Shown here piece by piece: positions 1 to 10,949 of a stretch of DNA of 64,000 nt. Every line of letters begins with the position of its first letter. Position 1 is the stretch's first letter. Origin of the DNA: Symsagittifera roscoffensis (taxonomy: Eukaryota > Xenacoelomorpha > Acoela > Convolutidae); contig NC_087066.1 of the NCBI RefSeq assembly GCF_963678635.1, positions 4,464,485 to 4,528,484 on the forward strand, read 5' to 3'. The position numbers and the translations under genes are program-made. Under the pieces are notes generated by a model that saw nothing but the letters and a program-made list of their open reading frames with translations, was not told where the DNA came from and ran no database searches.

Positions 1-214
1 GCAGCCGCAATAAACCAGTATACCCTAGATCTATTGAGCCTAGCAGAGACTAGTTAAACAACCTGAGACTAGATAGTATAAGAGTAAGATTAGGATCGGT
101 ATTAGACTAAGAAGTTGCACGAATCTATCCGGCCGAAAATAAGATAGCGTGACGAGCAGACGGTGTACCCTATCCGAAATTACTCTATGAGTTATACACT
201 CCAGTCCTAACTCA
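1..214 (+). repeat. 5' LTR, 3' part only
   Basis: Identical to 18487-18700. It ends in CTAACTCA, giving the usual CA terminus, directly before the primer-binding site. It carries an AATAAA at 9-14 and a TATAAG at 77-82, candidate polyadenylation and promoter elements. The 5' part of this LTR lies before the window. Confidence 0.92.
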
Positions 215-1448
215 TCTGGTGCGACCATAAGTCTCGAACAAGACCTTACTAGATTAGAATTAACCAAAAATAGATTAGAAATTAGACAAAAACATTTACA
301 AAATGTTATACGACAATAATTTAATTGAAATGTCTCTCCGACTCAATAGATCAGAGCCAATATTCCGAACCATAACAGAACTACCCGGAATTGGAAGAAG
401 ACCTCGAACCAAAGACGACATACGACAAAGTAGAAACTTGCCGTATAGTTATATGATAGTTCGGCAAAAGCCAGAACAAACTTTTATATTTCGAATACTA
501 CTTGCAATGAATTTAGATTTCCATTTGCAAACATAAAACCTTGAAGTTACTCTTCAAAATCATTTCAGGCGCTAAACAAAATTAATATTATACAATAACG
601 ATTGATAAAAAGATCTTAGATCGTTTTCCTAACAAAACATGTTTGAAAAATATTTATTGGAAAATAAAAATAAAAATTAGTAGCATGACAATAAATGGTT
701 AGTAATCATAAATCATCCTGTTGTCCCAGCTCCATCATCTAAAACATAACAGCAATCATAAACCCACTAACATCATAAAACACTAAATCTTTCCTTTACA
801 CAAATTTAAAACTTTATTAAAACTTAAAGTCACTTAATTTAAAATCAGATCATCAAGGCTTATCCTTGGATCTTAAATCATTTTCTACTTAATTAAATTT
901 TAAATTTGATCATAAAGGCTTATCCTTGGATCAAACAGAACAACTTTGTTCTCCCCCACCCACTTAAATAGTGTCTAACGACCTCAAACGTCGATTCACT
1001 ACCCAACCCTTTCTAAAAACCCAGGACTAATAGAAATTTTTACACAAAACTAATCATTCAAATTAGGATAAACAGTGAAGAACTTCGGTTATTCATCCTT
1101 CACTTGACCCCCCCTCTTACCAGACCCAGGATAAATCTTAGACTTAGTAAGTTTAAAATAGTATCTAACGAACTACTCGCGTTCTAATTATACCTGAACC
1201 TTGTGGATCGATTTACTATTCTCCAACCCTTGAACACAATCACTACCCCTAAGTAAGATTAAGTAAGTTAACACCTTAGCTTATACTAGTCACGAGAAAG
1301 TAAAAATCATTCTTCGGAATCGATATACTTTTCTCTCCAACCCTGAACAAACAGACCCAGGTTAAGCTAACCAAAAAATCGTAAGAACTAACAGTTTAAG
1401 AAAATAGAAACCATTTAACAACCTTTTGCATCCGTCATCCTAAACCTT
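215..1448 (+). other. Untranslated leader of the giant element
   Basis: No convincing gene is present; the 77-codon frame at 303-536 is not recognisable. The leader holds a repeated phrase, GGCTTATCCTTGGATC, near 858 and 914, each followed by AT-rich sequence, and several CCCAACCCT/ACCCAGG phrases between 950 and 1370. These could be packaging or regulatory signals, but that is inference. GTAAGT occurs at 1147 and about 1263, possible weak splice donors for subgenomic RNAs. Confidence 0.6.
217..238 (+). other. Primer-binding site (tRNA-complementary)
   Basis: Two bases after the LTR the sequence reads TGGTGCGACC and continues to CTCGAAC at 232-238. Read as its complement this gives a tRNA-like 3' end, GGTCGCACCA, preceded by a TTCGAGA T-loop-like motif. 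The spacing leaves the acceptor stem one base short of the usual seven, so I do not assign the tRNA. The TGG start and its position are typical of LTR-element priming. Confidence 0.7.
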
Positions 1449-1916
1449 ATGTCATTTAAAAACCTAGGAAATAAACAAACAATCGTTTTACACAATTGTG
1501 AAATAGATAACAAAAAATACGACCTTGTAATCACACCTCATACACAAACAGTTGGATACATTCGCACAAAACGACAAACACTAAAGAGGAAAATAATAAC
1601 TAAACAAAGACAAATAACACGAAAAAGATTTTCAAAAAATCGAAACGCATTTTCAGAATCAGAAACCAACAGTTTAGACGAACTTTACAAACTAAAAGAA
1701 TCAATAGATAAAAATTGTCCACTTCACGATCAACTATATTTTTCTGACTCAGAAACAACTTCAAATTCATCACAAAGAGGAAAAAGAAGAATAAAAAAAC
1801 AGTACAAACACAAACCAGTACATCTATACAATTGGAATCAACCAATTCGACACATTAATAATTACATATTAACAGTCATCGAACGGAAAAATGAGTTCAA
1901 CACACACCCCAGGTGA
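1449..1916 (+). CDS. ORF1, basic accessory-like protein (155 aa), unknown
   Basis: This is the first substantial AUG frame of the element. I do not recognise the family. Residues about 38-62 are dense in Arg and Lys (for example RTKRQTLKRK and RQITRKRF), followed by an acidic Ser-rich stretch with SESETNS and SDSETTS, then a second basic cluster (GKRRIKKQYKHK) near residue 112. An arginine-rich patch with acidic Ser segments is compatible with an RNA-binding or nuclear accessory role like retroviral Tat or Rev, but that is only analogy. The last 26 bases overlap the start of the next frame in a different phase. The start is the first AUG after a long AUG-poor leader. Confidence 0.7.
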   Translation: MSFKNLGNKQTIVLHNCEIDNKKYDLVITPHTQTVGYIRTKRQTLKRKIITKQRQITRKRFSKNRNAFSESETNSLDELYKLKESIDKNCPLHDQLYFSDSETTSNSSQRGKRRIKKQYKHKPVHLYNWNQPIRHINNYILTVIERKNEFNTHPR

Positions 1917-3039
1917 CGAAACTCCAGATGATGATGAAATCTTTCCTTTTATAGTAGATGCAGATACTGATAGAGGACAACACATATTTTGTCAAAATTT
2001 ACTCGTAAATTTATTTGAACCCGGAATCAGTCAATGTAAAACAGAGTTCCCCGATGTAAAAATCAAAAGACAAATCATAGATCACTATCTAAAAGATATA
2101 TGCAACATAACACAACAGTATGGAATCTACTCTATAGAATTCACTTCCCCAAACCACAATAATAGAACATATACTATTCAAACAGACGATCTTGACTTAG
2201 AATTTTCAAAAGTTTTTTCAGAATATATAAAAAGCATCCAATACCATAACTCACAAAGAGCAAACTCCATTTTCACCAATGAAGTTTTCGCAATAATATA
2301 TAGTTATATTTCGATATTAGAAAATGAACTCCCATTAACAAATGTCTCACCGACAGAAACATCTAAACATTTAAGAGTACGACATGAAATCACACTACTC
2401 TCTAGTTATTTAAACATCATTAAAGAAAATTTCACGAAAGACGACGTTTCACAACATACCAAACACGATTTACAAAAAATTTTGGCATGGTTCATAATAG
2501 ATTATTTCACACACAATATTGATTTAATTGCACAAGCAAGAAAAAATTTTAGACCCCAAAATTCGAACGATGATACCGCTATCACAGAACAATCAGATTA
2601 TGTTTGGGACCCCGAATGGTCTCATCCCGCATTTATAAGCTTTCCACAATCAATCTCAAGTCAAGCAATAGGTACAATATCTTACATAAGAGATTATGTA
2701 AGAGTAATACCATTAACAATTGATGCAACACCATTAAACTATAATACATTTTTACCCGATACACAAAATAATAGTTTAAACTCTACAGTCATACACAACG
2801 AAAACCTCAATGGAACTAGGAATCTTACTCAACAAGATATACAGACACCATCACACTTCATAAATGAAGAAATTGTACACACAACAACTACACAACAAAG
2901 TATTTCACCAATACGCCCGAATTTAACAACACCAAGAAATACAAATCTTTCACAAACACAAGTAACCTTACAATCAACCGTTAAACCTTCGGTTGCTCCA
3001 AAATATTCACAATGGATTACCAAACATATAGACCCATGA
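1891..3039 (+). CDS. ORF2, orphan protein (382 aa)
   Basis: This open frame lies between ORF1 and gag-pol and overlaps both (26 and 28 bases). The N-terminus is acidic (GDETPDDDEIFPFIVDADTD). Residues about 20-250 look globular with alternating hydrophobic segments; residues about 290-375 are Thr/Gln/Asn-rich and probably disordered. There is no zinc knuckle, protease or membrane segment, and the capsid-like domain is in the next frame, so this is not the main gag. It could be a matrix-like or accessory protein made from the same mRNA by leaky scanning or reinitiation. Function unknown. Confidence 0.7.
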   Translation: MSSTHTPGDETPDDDEIFPFIVDADTDRGQHIFCQNLLVNLFEPGISQCKTEFPDVKIKRQIIDHYLKDICNITQQYGIYSIEFTSPNHNNRTYTIQTDDLDLEFSKVFSEYIKSIQYHNSQRANSIFTNEVFAIIYSYISILENELPLTNVSPTETSKHLRVRHEITLLSSYLNIIKENFTKDDVSQHTKHDLQKILAWFIIDYFTHNIDLIAQARKNFRPQNSNDDTAITEQSDYVWDPEWSHPAFISFPQSISSQAIGTISYIRDYVRVIPLTIDATPLNYNTFLPDTQNNSLNSTVIHNENLNGTRNLTQQDIQTPSHFINEEIVHTTTTQQSISPIRPNLTTPRNTNLSQTQVTLQSTVKPSVAPKYSQWITKHIDP

Positions 3040-6000
3040 CAATACCATCAAAAGCACGCAAAACATTCACTAGAAACAACTTTGCAGACCATAATTATAA
3101 TTATACACATCCGTCAAAAACAAATTATCAACCACAAAGGAATTTTAATCAATATACAAAACCTCGAAACTGGGATAACCCAACGGCCCAATATAATTCC
3201 AAAAATTTTCAACCAAATCCTCCACAGGATCGCAGTGAAAATTACCCATTTTTTCAACAAAATAAAAATAAAAAACAAACATCTTATCAAATGGATTACT
3301 TATCCTCAGATGATGATTTCTTACAACCAGATATATTTGCACCAAATACTCAAGAATATCGTAGACAAGGAATACAGAGAACACGTACAAATCATAGAAA
3401 TTTTTCTCCACAACCAATAGATGCACAACATCAACAACCAATTCAACAACAAAATCCAATTAATACACAATCTTTTCAACCAATTCAACAACAAAATCCA
3501 ATGACTGCACACTCGTATCAACCATCACAAATGCAAAATGAAATACCACTCCCATATTATCTTCAACAACATGAAATAACAAGAAACCAACTTTCAAATT
3601 TTTCTCAAATGCCAAATGCAGCAGAATCATTACAAATGACAATGAATCCATACCTGATGGGTGGATCATCAATAACATCAAACAAACCTTTAATGGTTTT
3701 CACAGGAACAGACCCTGAATACTCTGTAGAAGATTATTTAAATGCAGTAACAGCAAACTTGATTTTAAACATTGGACCTGAACCAATTAATACGCCACTA
3801 CATCAAAACTGGATACATCGACGCACAGCGTTGATACAAACAACCTTAGATGGCGCAGCCCAAAAATGGTTTTCAGTACTACCTCTAGAAATAAAATCAA
3901 ACTGGAAAAGATTTACACAAGAATTTTCAAAAATGTTTGACTCTGAAAGAAACAAACAACAACAAAGAGTTTTATGTAATGAAATTCGCAGATTACCAAA
4001 CGAAACCATCAAACAGTTAGCAGTAAGAATCGAAACACTAGTTCGAAAAGCATATTCACTAAATACACACGACTATAAAAACACAAAGATGACAGAAATC
4101 TTAATGATGACCTTAACACCACAATTAAGGAAAATAGCAATAAAAAAGAGAGCATCCCATCCTTCTTCAATTCGAGAACCCGATTTAGATTTTAGAAAAC
4201 TAGTAGACAAATTAGAACAAGCAGAAATCACGATGAAATTAGAAGAAACGGAAAATCTGAAATTACAATACGTTAACAAAATTGAAACGACTCCCACTAA
4301 TATTAATAATATACAGGAATCAGAGACAGACCTCGTTGAAAAAATCACTGAAATACTCAATATTTACGAAAAGAACCCGAACTTTAAAGGCAAACCATCT
4401 TTCAAAAAATGGTGTAATTATTGCCGACGATACGGACACAGTATTTCCGAATGTAGACAAAAACAGCAAGACAATCAAAATAAACCTCAGAAATATAAAG
4501 AACCAAATAAATCATTCTATCAATACATGAAGAAAGATCAAAATCTACCGAACAAAACAGTCCACAGCAACAACAGTTCAGGAAAACCACTCCCGAACAA
4601 TACAAATTATACAAGAAATCAATCACCATATAACTCAAGTTATAGAGGAAGATCACCAGAACGAAGAAACACGTATAATTCATCACAAAATCACTACAAT
4701 AGACCAAATAGTCGAAATAACTACTCCAGATCAAATTCAAATACACAACGATTTGTTTCTAGATCTAATTCCCAACCAAGAAATAACTACTATCCAAACA
4801 ACCAATCACGAAATTCATCATACAATAGGAATAGAAACTACTCCTATAATCGAAATAGAAGTTATTCAAACAACCGAAACCAGAATTACCCGAACAATCA
4901 ATCAAGGAATAACTCATATAATAGATCGAACTATAACAGACCAAACAATAATTACCAAAACAGATCGCGAAATAATTCACAAAACCGACATTCAAGTTAT
5001 AATAACCGTTATAGAAATTATTCCCAATCACCACACCAGAATAATAATAACTATAATAATTCTAATAATCGCCACAGAAGTAGTACACCTAAACATCAAA
5101 GACATATTAATCAAGTACAATCTAATCCAGAAACAACATCAGACCCTCCAGGTATTGATGACACAGTTACTGATACGTTACAACTCAATCAAATAAATTG
5201 TACATCATCAGATTCAGAAAGTGATACAGAAAACACTCTTTCTATCAATATGATAAAAGTCGAAAATGACTATGAATCTGTCATATATGAACAACCTTTT
5301 CCATCACACATATATGAAAATCAATCAGAATTTCTTCAAAATTATTACACTACACCCATAAATTCCACACCAACAACGCAAGAAACAAATGCAAAAAATA
5401 CTACAGAACAACCCAATCAAAATGTCAAAACAAAATGCTTGAATACAAACCACATCTACCAAAATATACAAAAAGAACAACCCAAAGAAAAAATCTGGAC
5501 AATACCATTTCTCTTAGAAAGCCCAAGAAACAAAGAATTTCAACCACCAGACCTTGAAATCGATTTTTTAATTGATTCAGGAGCAGAATCAAACATAATA
5601 AACATTCCCACATGGAATGAAATAAAAACTTTACACCCAAAGCTAACACCTCTTGAAACCTCCAGTAAGCTAGCAACAGCACAAGGATCAACATTGATAA
5701 ACCACGGAAAAATCCAATTATTTCTCCTCCCCACCAGAACAATGGAGCAAAGTAAAATTCTGAATAAGCCATTTAAACAAATATTCCATATCACTGATAT
5801 TAAATATAATATCATTGGAATACCATTTATTTCGAAGTATATACCAACAATTAACATCCTAAATAGTAAAATATTAATCAAAGATAAATATACAAAAACA
5901 AAAGAAACATCCTTAACATTTTTTCAAAGATTAAATAAACAACCACCATTCTTTTCAAAATTCTATCCGATATTTAACCAACAAAGAAAACACCTGAAAC

Positions 6001-9000
6001 CACTATCAGGAAACATCTATAATTTTTCAATCAAACAAGTTCACCAATATGATAAAGAACAAAACAAACAAAAATTTTATATGTCAGATTTTGAATTCAA
6101 ACCTATTCATAAATTTTTCAAAATCACAATCTCTTCAATAAAATATTTGAAAAATTCGAATTCAGATATTATTTCCTTACATGTTTATAACAACACACCT
6201 TACCAAGTAACATTACCTTTAGGACTTTTAGGATATTGTGAAACCAACGCTACAATATCACCAATACACGAAAAAGCCTATCGCGTAAATAATATACTCC
6301 AATTACTAGATATTTGCCAATCTACAATTCTTAATGAAGAATTATCTATAAATAATATAATAAGTAACGAAAACAGAAATACGGATTATTTCACAAAAAC
6401 TCCATATTTCAAACCTACATTCAACATAAGTAACTACACAGAGGACCAACAGAAATTTTTAACAATGTTTAATTTCCAACATTCACAAATAACACAAGAC
6501 GAATTCGAAAAGTTAGCCAAACAGCTAATTAAATATTCATCAGTCTATGCAACATCAAAATTCGATGTTGGCAAAATCAGTTCATCACTACATCTCCCAT
6601 TAAAACCAGACGCAGTTTTCAAAAAACAGAGAGCAAGTAAAGTACCAATTCACTTACATGATAAAGTAAACAGATTACTCGATATTTTAGAACAGTACAA
6701 TATTATATCACCAGTTAATAAAGAAGAACAACCAAAAGGCAACACATTCATCAACCCCGTTATCATTCTAGCTAAAGGAGAATCATTAAAAATCGTTCTC
6801 GACGCTAGATACCTCAATTCACTTATAGATGAATCAAAATGTAATTGGCCCATTGAACCAATACAAGTTATTTTAACAAAAATAAACGGCAAATACTTCA
6901 CAACCGCCGATATGAATAGTGCATACAATCAAATGCCACTAGATGAACAATCACGACGTTTAACACAATTTGTTATCGGAAACCAACAATATGAATTTAA
7001 CCGCTTATTCTATGGAATATCCATAGGACCAGCAGCATTTTCAGCTTTTATGAGCAAAATTTTTAGACCACTAATACTTAAGAAAAACGCAATCACCTAT
7101 CTAGATGATGTTTTTATGCAATCACAAACAAAAGACGAAATGTTCAATGTTTTAGAAAAATATCACCAAATACTTCAGAACGAAAATCTGAAGGCCGCCC
7201 CCGATAAATCACACTTCTTTTTAACAAGAGTTAAATTCTTAGGACATAACATAGAAAGAAAAACAATCACTCCACTGAAATCACGCATTGACGCTATTCA
7301 AAAACTTCAACCACCAACAAATAAAAAGAAAATCCAAGAATTCCTTGGAATGTTAAACTTTTTAAGTAAATATGTTTATAAAATGCAATTATATCTACGA
7401 CCATTTTACAACATCCTTAGACAACAAAATAATTTTGAATGGAATACAGAACATCAAGCACGATTCGAAGAAATAAAGAAACTTTTAACTGAACAAATTT
7501 CAAACACAATTCCAGACCCTGATCAACCATTTTATGCAATGTGCGATGCTTCGAACTTTGGCATCGGCGCAGCACTATTACAATCACATAATGGTACAAA
7601 TAAAATGAACCTGATATCAGCAAATTCCCGATTATTCACTCAAGCAGAGCTACGACTCTCAACTCTAATGAGAGAATGTACAGCCATAATATATACACTG
7701 ACAGAATATGAATTTCTGATACTTGGATCACAACATCCCACAGTTTTATTCACAGACCACAAACCAATCATTTTTCTTTTCACACAGAAATCTAACCCAA
7801 ACCACCGAGTTTACAGATTTCAATTAATTCTAATGAAATTTCCAAACTTACATATAGTTTGGACTGCAGGAAAAAATCTTGCATTACCAGACACCTTAAG
7901 TCGAAATACACCACCTGAATTACTTACACGAAAAACAACAGTTGAAATACCCAAAAACATAAAATTCTACCTTGCAGAAAACGAAACATCACCCCGATTA
8001 GAATGCAAATATGCAGTTAAAACTGATATTGAACAATCACAAATAAATAATTTACAACATTTCCCACTTTATTTAGATTGTCAAAATAATCATTATGAAG
8101 TTGACCTACTTGGAACATCAACTTTTAAACCAATTCCATATTCCCAATGGATAAAAAATAACACCCAACAAAAACGAACAAAACAACACCAAACTAAAAA
8201 AGACCATTTTCCACTAATAGAGAAAGAAAATTTAACTGATAAAATAAATTTATCAGGACCACCAACAACCGATTCGAAATACACAATAAATCAAGTTTTT
8301 GATCTTCATGACCCATTAGATACAATACCCTTATCTAAATTCGAAATTGAAAACATTTTTCTCCCTACAACAGAAACAATTACAATTTCAACACTAAAAC
8401 AATACCAAAATCTTGACCCAATAATTCGACAACTAAAATCATGGCACAAATATAAAACTAAACCTACCAAAGCAGATTCAACCATACTAGGCAACAAGAC
8501 ACTCCTCCGATATTTTCGCAAATTTAACTACACAACAATTAATGAAACTACAGACCTTTTAGAATACAACTTAAACGAATCCATAGTCCCCTGTCTTCCT
8601 TTAAGTATGATTCTCATCGCTTTTAATATTTCACATACACAAAATATTAAAGGACACTCTGGATCAGAAAAAACATATTCAAATTTTATACAAAATTTTT
8701 ACTTCCCAAATGCACCAATCTGGATAAAAGTACTATGCAATGATTGTATAGTATGTCAGCTAAATAAACCTTACCCAAATCAAAAACAAATAGCACAAAA
8801 ACAAGATTTTAAAGGACAAAGTTTGTACTTTAATCACCGTATCTCATTTGATACTAAAGGCCCAATTTCACCTTCATCAGAAGGAAACTCCTACATTATG
8901 GGAATTGTTGACGCATTCACACACTATGTAGCACTTAACCCAGTACCACATTGTAATGCTTATTACGCATATACAACACTTTATGAACACTGGATAGCAA

Positions 9001-10118
9001 AATTTGGACTACCAGAAATTTTAGTCACAGACAATGGTACAGAATTTATAAATAATGAAATAATAACACTATGTCATTTATACAACATTAAACACAAACC
9101 ACGTACATCTCATGCACCTTGGACAAACGGCTTAGTCGAAGGTATGAACCGTTCACTACAAGAATATCTTAGATGTATCATCAACGGAAATGATACAAAA
9201 TATACCGAATGGTCAGCAGATGTAAAATTATTTCCCTTCGCATATAATTCGCAAATTACGACAACACTAGGAATGTCACCATATGAAATGGTTTTTAACC
9301 AAAAGCCACGCAAACCAATAATGTTTACAGCAAATTCCCATAAAAACGCACAAGGTTATTGTAAACCAAATAAAGACTCAATTTGTTATAACCTACCTTT
9401 ACATACACACGATGAAGATCATTTTCATCACCCACAAATTCTTAAATTAGCCTCCGGTACACACACCGAATGGATTTTAAATAGAGATAAGAAACACAAT
9501 GAAATTTACCAAAAAATAACGAAAAAGTTATTACAAAGACAAAACATAAATGAACAAATCAATTCACGTTTTACACCAGCTTCCGATTTAAAAATTGGAA
9601 CATTTGTTCTCATACCTAATTTTAATACTCAAAAAGGAATTTCTAAAAAATTACAACCCCTCCGAAAAGGACCCTACCAAATAATTGCAAGACCCACTGA
9701 TGTCACATATAAAATTACCGACTCCAATAAAAAAGAAATCGTTCAGCACCGAAACAACCTATTACCTTACTACCCAAAAGAATACGCACTCCGCGAATTA
9801 ACCCAATTATATTCCTTCACAGGATTAAAAATAGTTCAAAACGAACCACATCTGAAAAATACAGAACAAAATGATAACCCCACCGAAAATCAAAACACAA
9901 AACCAACCGCTACCAAAAACACTACAAAAAATCTAGACCATAAAGAATCCCAAAAGCAAAGAAAAAATAGAAAAATGACAGAACAAATAATACCCCAAGA
10001 AGAAATAGACAAATCAGAACATAGAAAAACAACAAGACTCCGAAATCAACCACGTAAAAACTACAAAATGTTCATCCCCCAATCTAAAATATTAAAGAAA
10101 GTAGAATTTAAAAAGTAA
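3012..10118 (+). CDS. gag-pol: Gag-Pol polyprotein of Ty3/Gypsy type (2368 aa, single frame)
   Basis: One uninterrupted frame carries all replication functions. Residues 1-220 are Gln/Asn-rich with QPIQQQNP repeats. About 227-430 is a retrotransposon Gag capsid-like domain (AAQKWF near 285). A CX2CX4HX4C zinc knuckle lies at 468-481. About 490-690 is an Asn/Arg/Ser-rich, probably nucleic-acid-binding tract. Retropepsin has IDSGA near 854. RT spans about 1190-1430 with YLDD at 1363. RNase H has CDAS at about 1511. Integrase has an H2C2 zinc region from 1875 and catalytic D1947, D2007 and E2043 (DD35E). The order PR-RT-RH-IN is that of Metaviridae. No gag/pol frameshift exists, so the Gag:Pol ratio must be set another way. 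A linker of about 340 aa separates protease and RT. The start overlaps ORF2 by 28 bases. Confidence 0.95.
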   Translation: MDYQTYRPMTIPSKARKTFTRNNFADHNYNYTHPSKTNYQPQRNFNQYTKPRNWDNPTAQYNSKNFQPNPPQDRSENYPFFQQNKNKKQTSYQMDYLSSDDDFLQPDIFAPNTQEYRRQGIQRTRTNHRNFSPQPIDAQHQQPIQQQNPINTQSFQPIQQQNPMTAHSYQPSQMQNEIPLPYYLQQHEITRNQLSNFSQMPNAAESLQMTMNPYLMGGSSITSNKPLMVFTGTDPEYSVEDYLNAVTANLILNIGPEPINTPLHQNWIHRRTALIQTTLDGAAQKWFSVLPLEIKSNWKRFTQEFSKMFDSERNKQQQRVLCNEIRRLPNETIKQLAVRIETLVRKAYSLNTHDYKNTKMTEILMMTLTPQLRKIAIKKRASHPSSIREPDLDFRKLVDKLEQAEITMKLEETENLKLQYVNKIETTPTNINNIQESETDLVEKITEILNIYEKNPNFKGKPSFKKWCNYCRRYGHSISECRQKQQDNQNKPQKYKEPNKSFYQYMKKDQNLPNKTVHSNNSSGKPLPNNTNYTRNQSPYNSSYRGRSPERRNTYNSSQNHYNRPNSRNNYSRSNSNTQRFVSRSNSQPRNNYYPNNQSRNSSYNRNRNYSYNRNRSYSNNRNQNYPNNQSRNNSYNRSNYNRPNNNYQNRSRNNSQNRHSSYNNRYRNYSQSPHQNNNNYNNSNNRHRSSTPKHQRHINQVQSNPETTSDPPGIDDTVTDTLQLNQINCTSSDSESDTENTLSINMIKVENDYESVIYEQPFPSHIYENQSEFLQNYYTTPINSTPTTQETNAKNTTEQPNQNVKTKCLNTNHIYQNIQKEQPKEKIWTIPFLLESPRNKEFQPPDLEIDFLIDSGAESNIINIPTWNEIKTLHPKLTPLETSSKLATAQGSTLINHGKIQLFLLPTRTMEQSKILNKPFKQIFHITDIKYNIIGIPFISKYIPTINILNSKILIKDKYTKTKETSLTFFQRLNKQPPFFSKFYPIFNQQRKHLKPLSGNIYNFSIKQVHQYDKEQNKQKFYMSDFEFKPIHKFFKITISSIKYLKNSNSDIISLHVYNNTPYQVTLPLGLLGYCETNATISPIHEKAYRVNNILQLLDICQSTILNEELSINNIISNENRNTDYFTKTPYFKPTFNISNYTEDQQKFLTMFNFQHSQITQDEFEKLAKQLIKYSSVYATSKFDVGKISSSLHLPLKPDAVFKKQRASKVPIHLHDKVNRLLDILEQYNIISPVNKEEQPKGNTFINPVIILAKGESLKIVLDARYLNSLIDESKCNWPIEPIQVILTKINGKYFTTADMNSAYNQMPLDEQSRRLTQFVIGNQQYEFNRLFYGISIGPAAFSAFMSKIFRPLILKKNAITYLDDVFMQSQTKDEMFNVLEKYHQILQNENLKAAPDKSHFFLTRVKFLGHNIERKTITPLKSRIDAIQKLQPPTNKKKIQEFLGMLNFLSKYVYKMQLYLRPFYNILRQQNNFEWNTEHQARFEEIKKLLTEQISNTIPDPDQPFYAMCDASNFGIGAALLQSHNGTNKMNLISANSRLFTQAELRLSTLMRECTAIIYTLTEYEFLILGSQHPTVLFTDHKPIIFLFTQKSNPNHRVYRFQLILMKFPNLHIVWTAGKNLALPDTLSRNTPPELLTRKTTVEIPKNIKFYLAENETSPRLECKYAVKTDIEQSQINNLQHFPLYLDCQNNHYEVDLLGTSTFKPIPYSQWIKNNTQQKRTKQHQTKKDHFPLIEKENLTDKINLSGPPTTDSKYTINQVFDLHDPLDTIPLSKFEIENIFLPTTETITISTLKQYQNLDPIIRQLKSWHKYKTKPTKADSTILGNKTLLRYFRKFNYTTINETTDLLEYNLNESIVPCLPLSMILIAFNISHTQNIKGHSGSEKTYSNFIQNFYFPNAPIWIKVLCNDCIVCQLNKPYPNQKQIAQKQDFKGQSLYFNHRISFDTKGPISPSSEGNSYIMGIVDAFTHYVALNPVPHCNAYYAYTTLYEHWIAKFGLPEILVTDNGTEFINNEIITLCHLYNIKHKPRTSHAPWTNGLVEGMNRSLQEYLRCIINGNDTKYTEWSADVKLFPFAYNSQITTTLGMSPYEMVFNQKPRKPIMFTANSHKNAQGYCKPNKDSICYNLPLHTHDEDHFHHPQILKLASGTHTEWILNRDKKHNEIYQKITKKLLQRQNINEQINSRFTPASDLKIGTFVLIPNFNTQKGISKKLQPLRKGPYQIIARPTDVTYKITDSNKKEIVQHRNNLLPYYPKEYALRELTQLYSFTGLKIVQNEPHLKNTEQNDNPTENQNTKPTATKNTTKNLDHKESQKQRKNRKMTEQIIPQEEIDKSEHRKTTRLRNQPRKNYKMFIPQSKILKKVEFKK

Positions 10119-10718
10119 TTTTAAGATTTTATACTTCACAATCTTGAAACCTCCGTAACATTTTTCATTTCAATTTTTCAAAATAACATGCTCACAAGTA
10201 CGCAATAATTCTAGTTCAAAATAGACCAATAGGATTCATCCAATCCGCCACTTTCTCTAACTCAAACTAAGATCAATTAGACGAATAATCTAGAACTCCA
10301 GGCACATCTCTAACTATAACTTTACAACCTCCAGGTCAAAAATAAGCAAACCACTCCAACTTGACAGCTAAAATAAATATCACCATAATACCGTACCCCT
10401 CCCTTATCTAATAACCCAAAGATCAACAATATTTCCCCAACTCAGACCACGAATACCCCCAAAACAAATTTGATAACTTAGCCTAAAGTAACAAAATGAA
10501 GATTTTAATTAGCCTAAAGTATAAAAATCTCACCATACCCCGGATCATTTGACAAACAAAAATAAAGAAAAAGACGACCTCCCGATCACCATAAAAATTG
10601 CCCCCAACAAATTTTTACAAAACTCAACCCACTTGTCAAAAAACTAATAAATAATTCGACCACACTAGAAAATCGCCTCAAACAGCAAAAAATATTCGAC
10701 CAAGAGATCATTTCTTAA
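10119..10718 (+). other. Non-coding spacer between pol and the 3' gene block
   Basis: No long open frame and no recognisable gene. It is A/C-rich with short repeated phrases such as TTAGCCTAAAGTA near 10479 and 10510. It could hold an internal promoter or a splice acceptor for the downstream genes, but I see no decisive signal. Confidence 0.5.
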
Positions 10719-10949
10719 ATGCTCTTCTCTCAAACAGTTGCTCAAATACTTATAAATTTTAAACATTTTTTTTCAATACTTGAAGCCTTTATAATATTTC
10801 TTTTTGATATACTTGAATCTTTTCTAATAATCCTAATCATTTTTTGTAACATTTTTTTAGTTTTCTACACTATACTCGAACTATTCCTCCAACTTTCCAA
10901 AACCCTTGAATATATCCACAGGTACGATTTTAACAACTTGTCTAAATGA
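10719..10949 (+). CDS. Small hydrophobic membrane protein A (76 aa)
   Basis: Short frame, very rich in Phe, Ile and Leu: one long hydrophobic run of about 45 residues (IIFLFDILESFLIILIIFCNIFLVF) able to span the membrane once or twice. It ends in an ATGA overlap with the next small frame. The T-rich sequence contrasts with the A-rich pol strand, which is expected for Phe/Ile/Leu codons and could by itself favour chance hydrophobicity. The tight coupling with the next, also hydrophobic, frame argues for reality. Viroporin-like or leader-like roles are possible; no family recognised. Confidence 0.5.
   Translation: MLFSQTVAQILINFKHFFSILEAFIIFLFDILESFLIILIIFCNIFLVFYTILELFLQLSKTLEYIHRYDFNNLSK

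Noticed and set aside
303..536. 77-codon frame in the leader of the giant element
   Set aside because: No recognisable pattern and far from the other genes; probably chance in a long leader.
3082..5196. Additional plus-strand frames overlapping gag (for example 3082-3420 and 4753-5196)
   Set aside because: They are out-of-frame shadows of the Asn/Gln/Arg-rich gag region, dominated by Ile, Thr and His from shifted codons.
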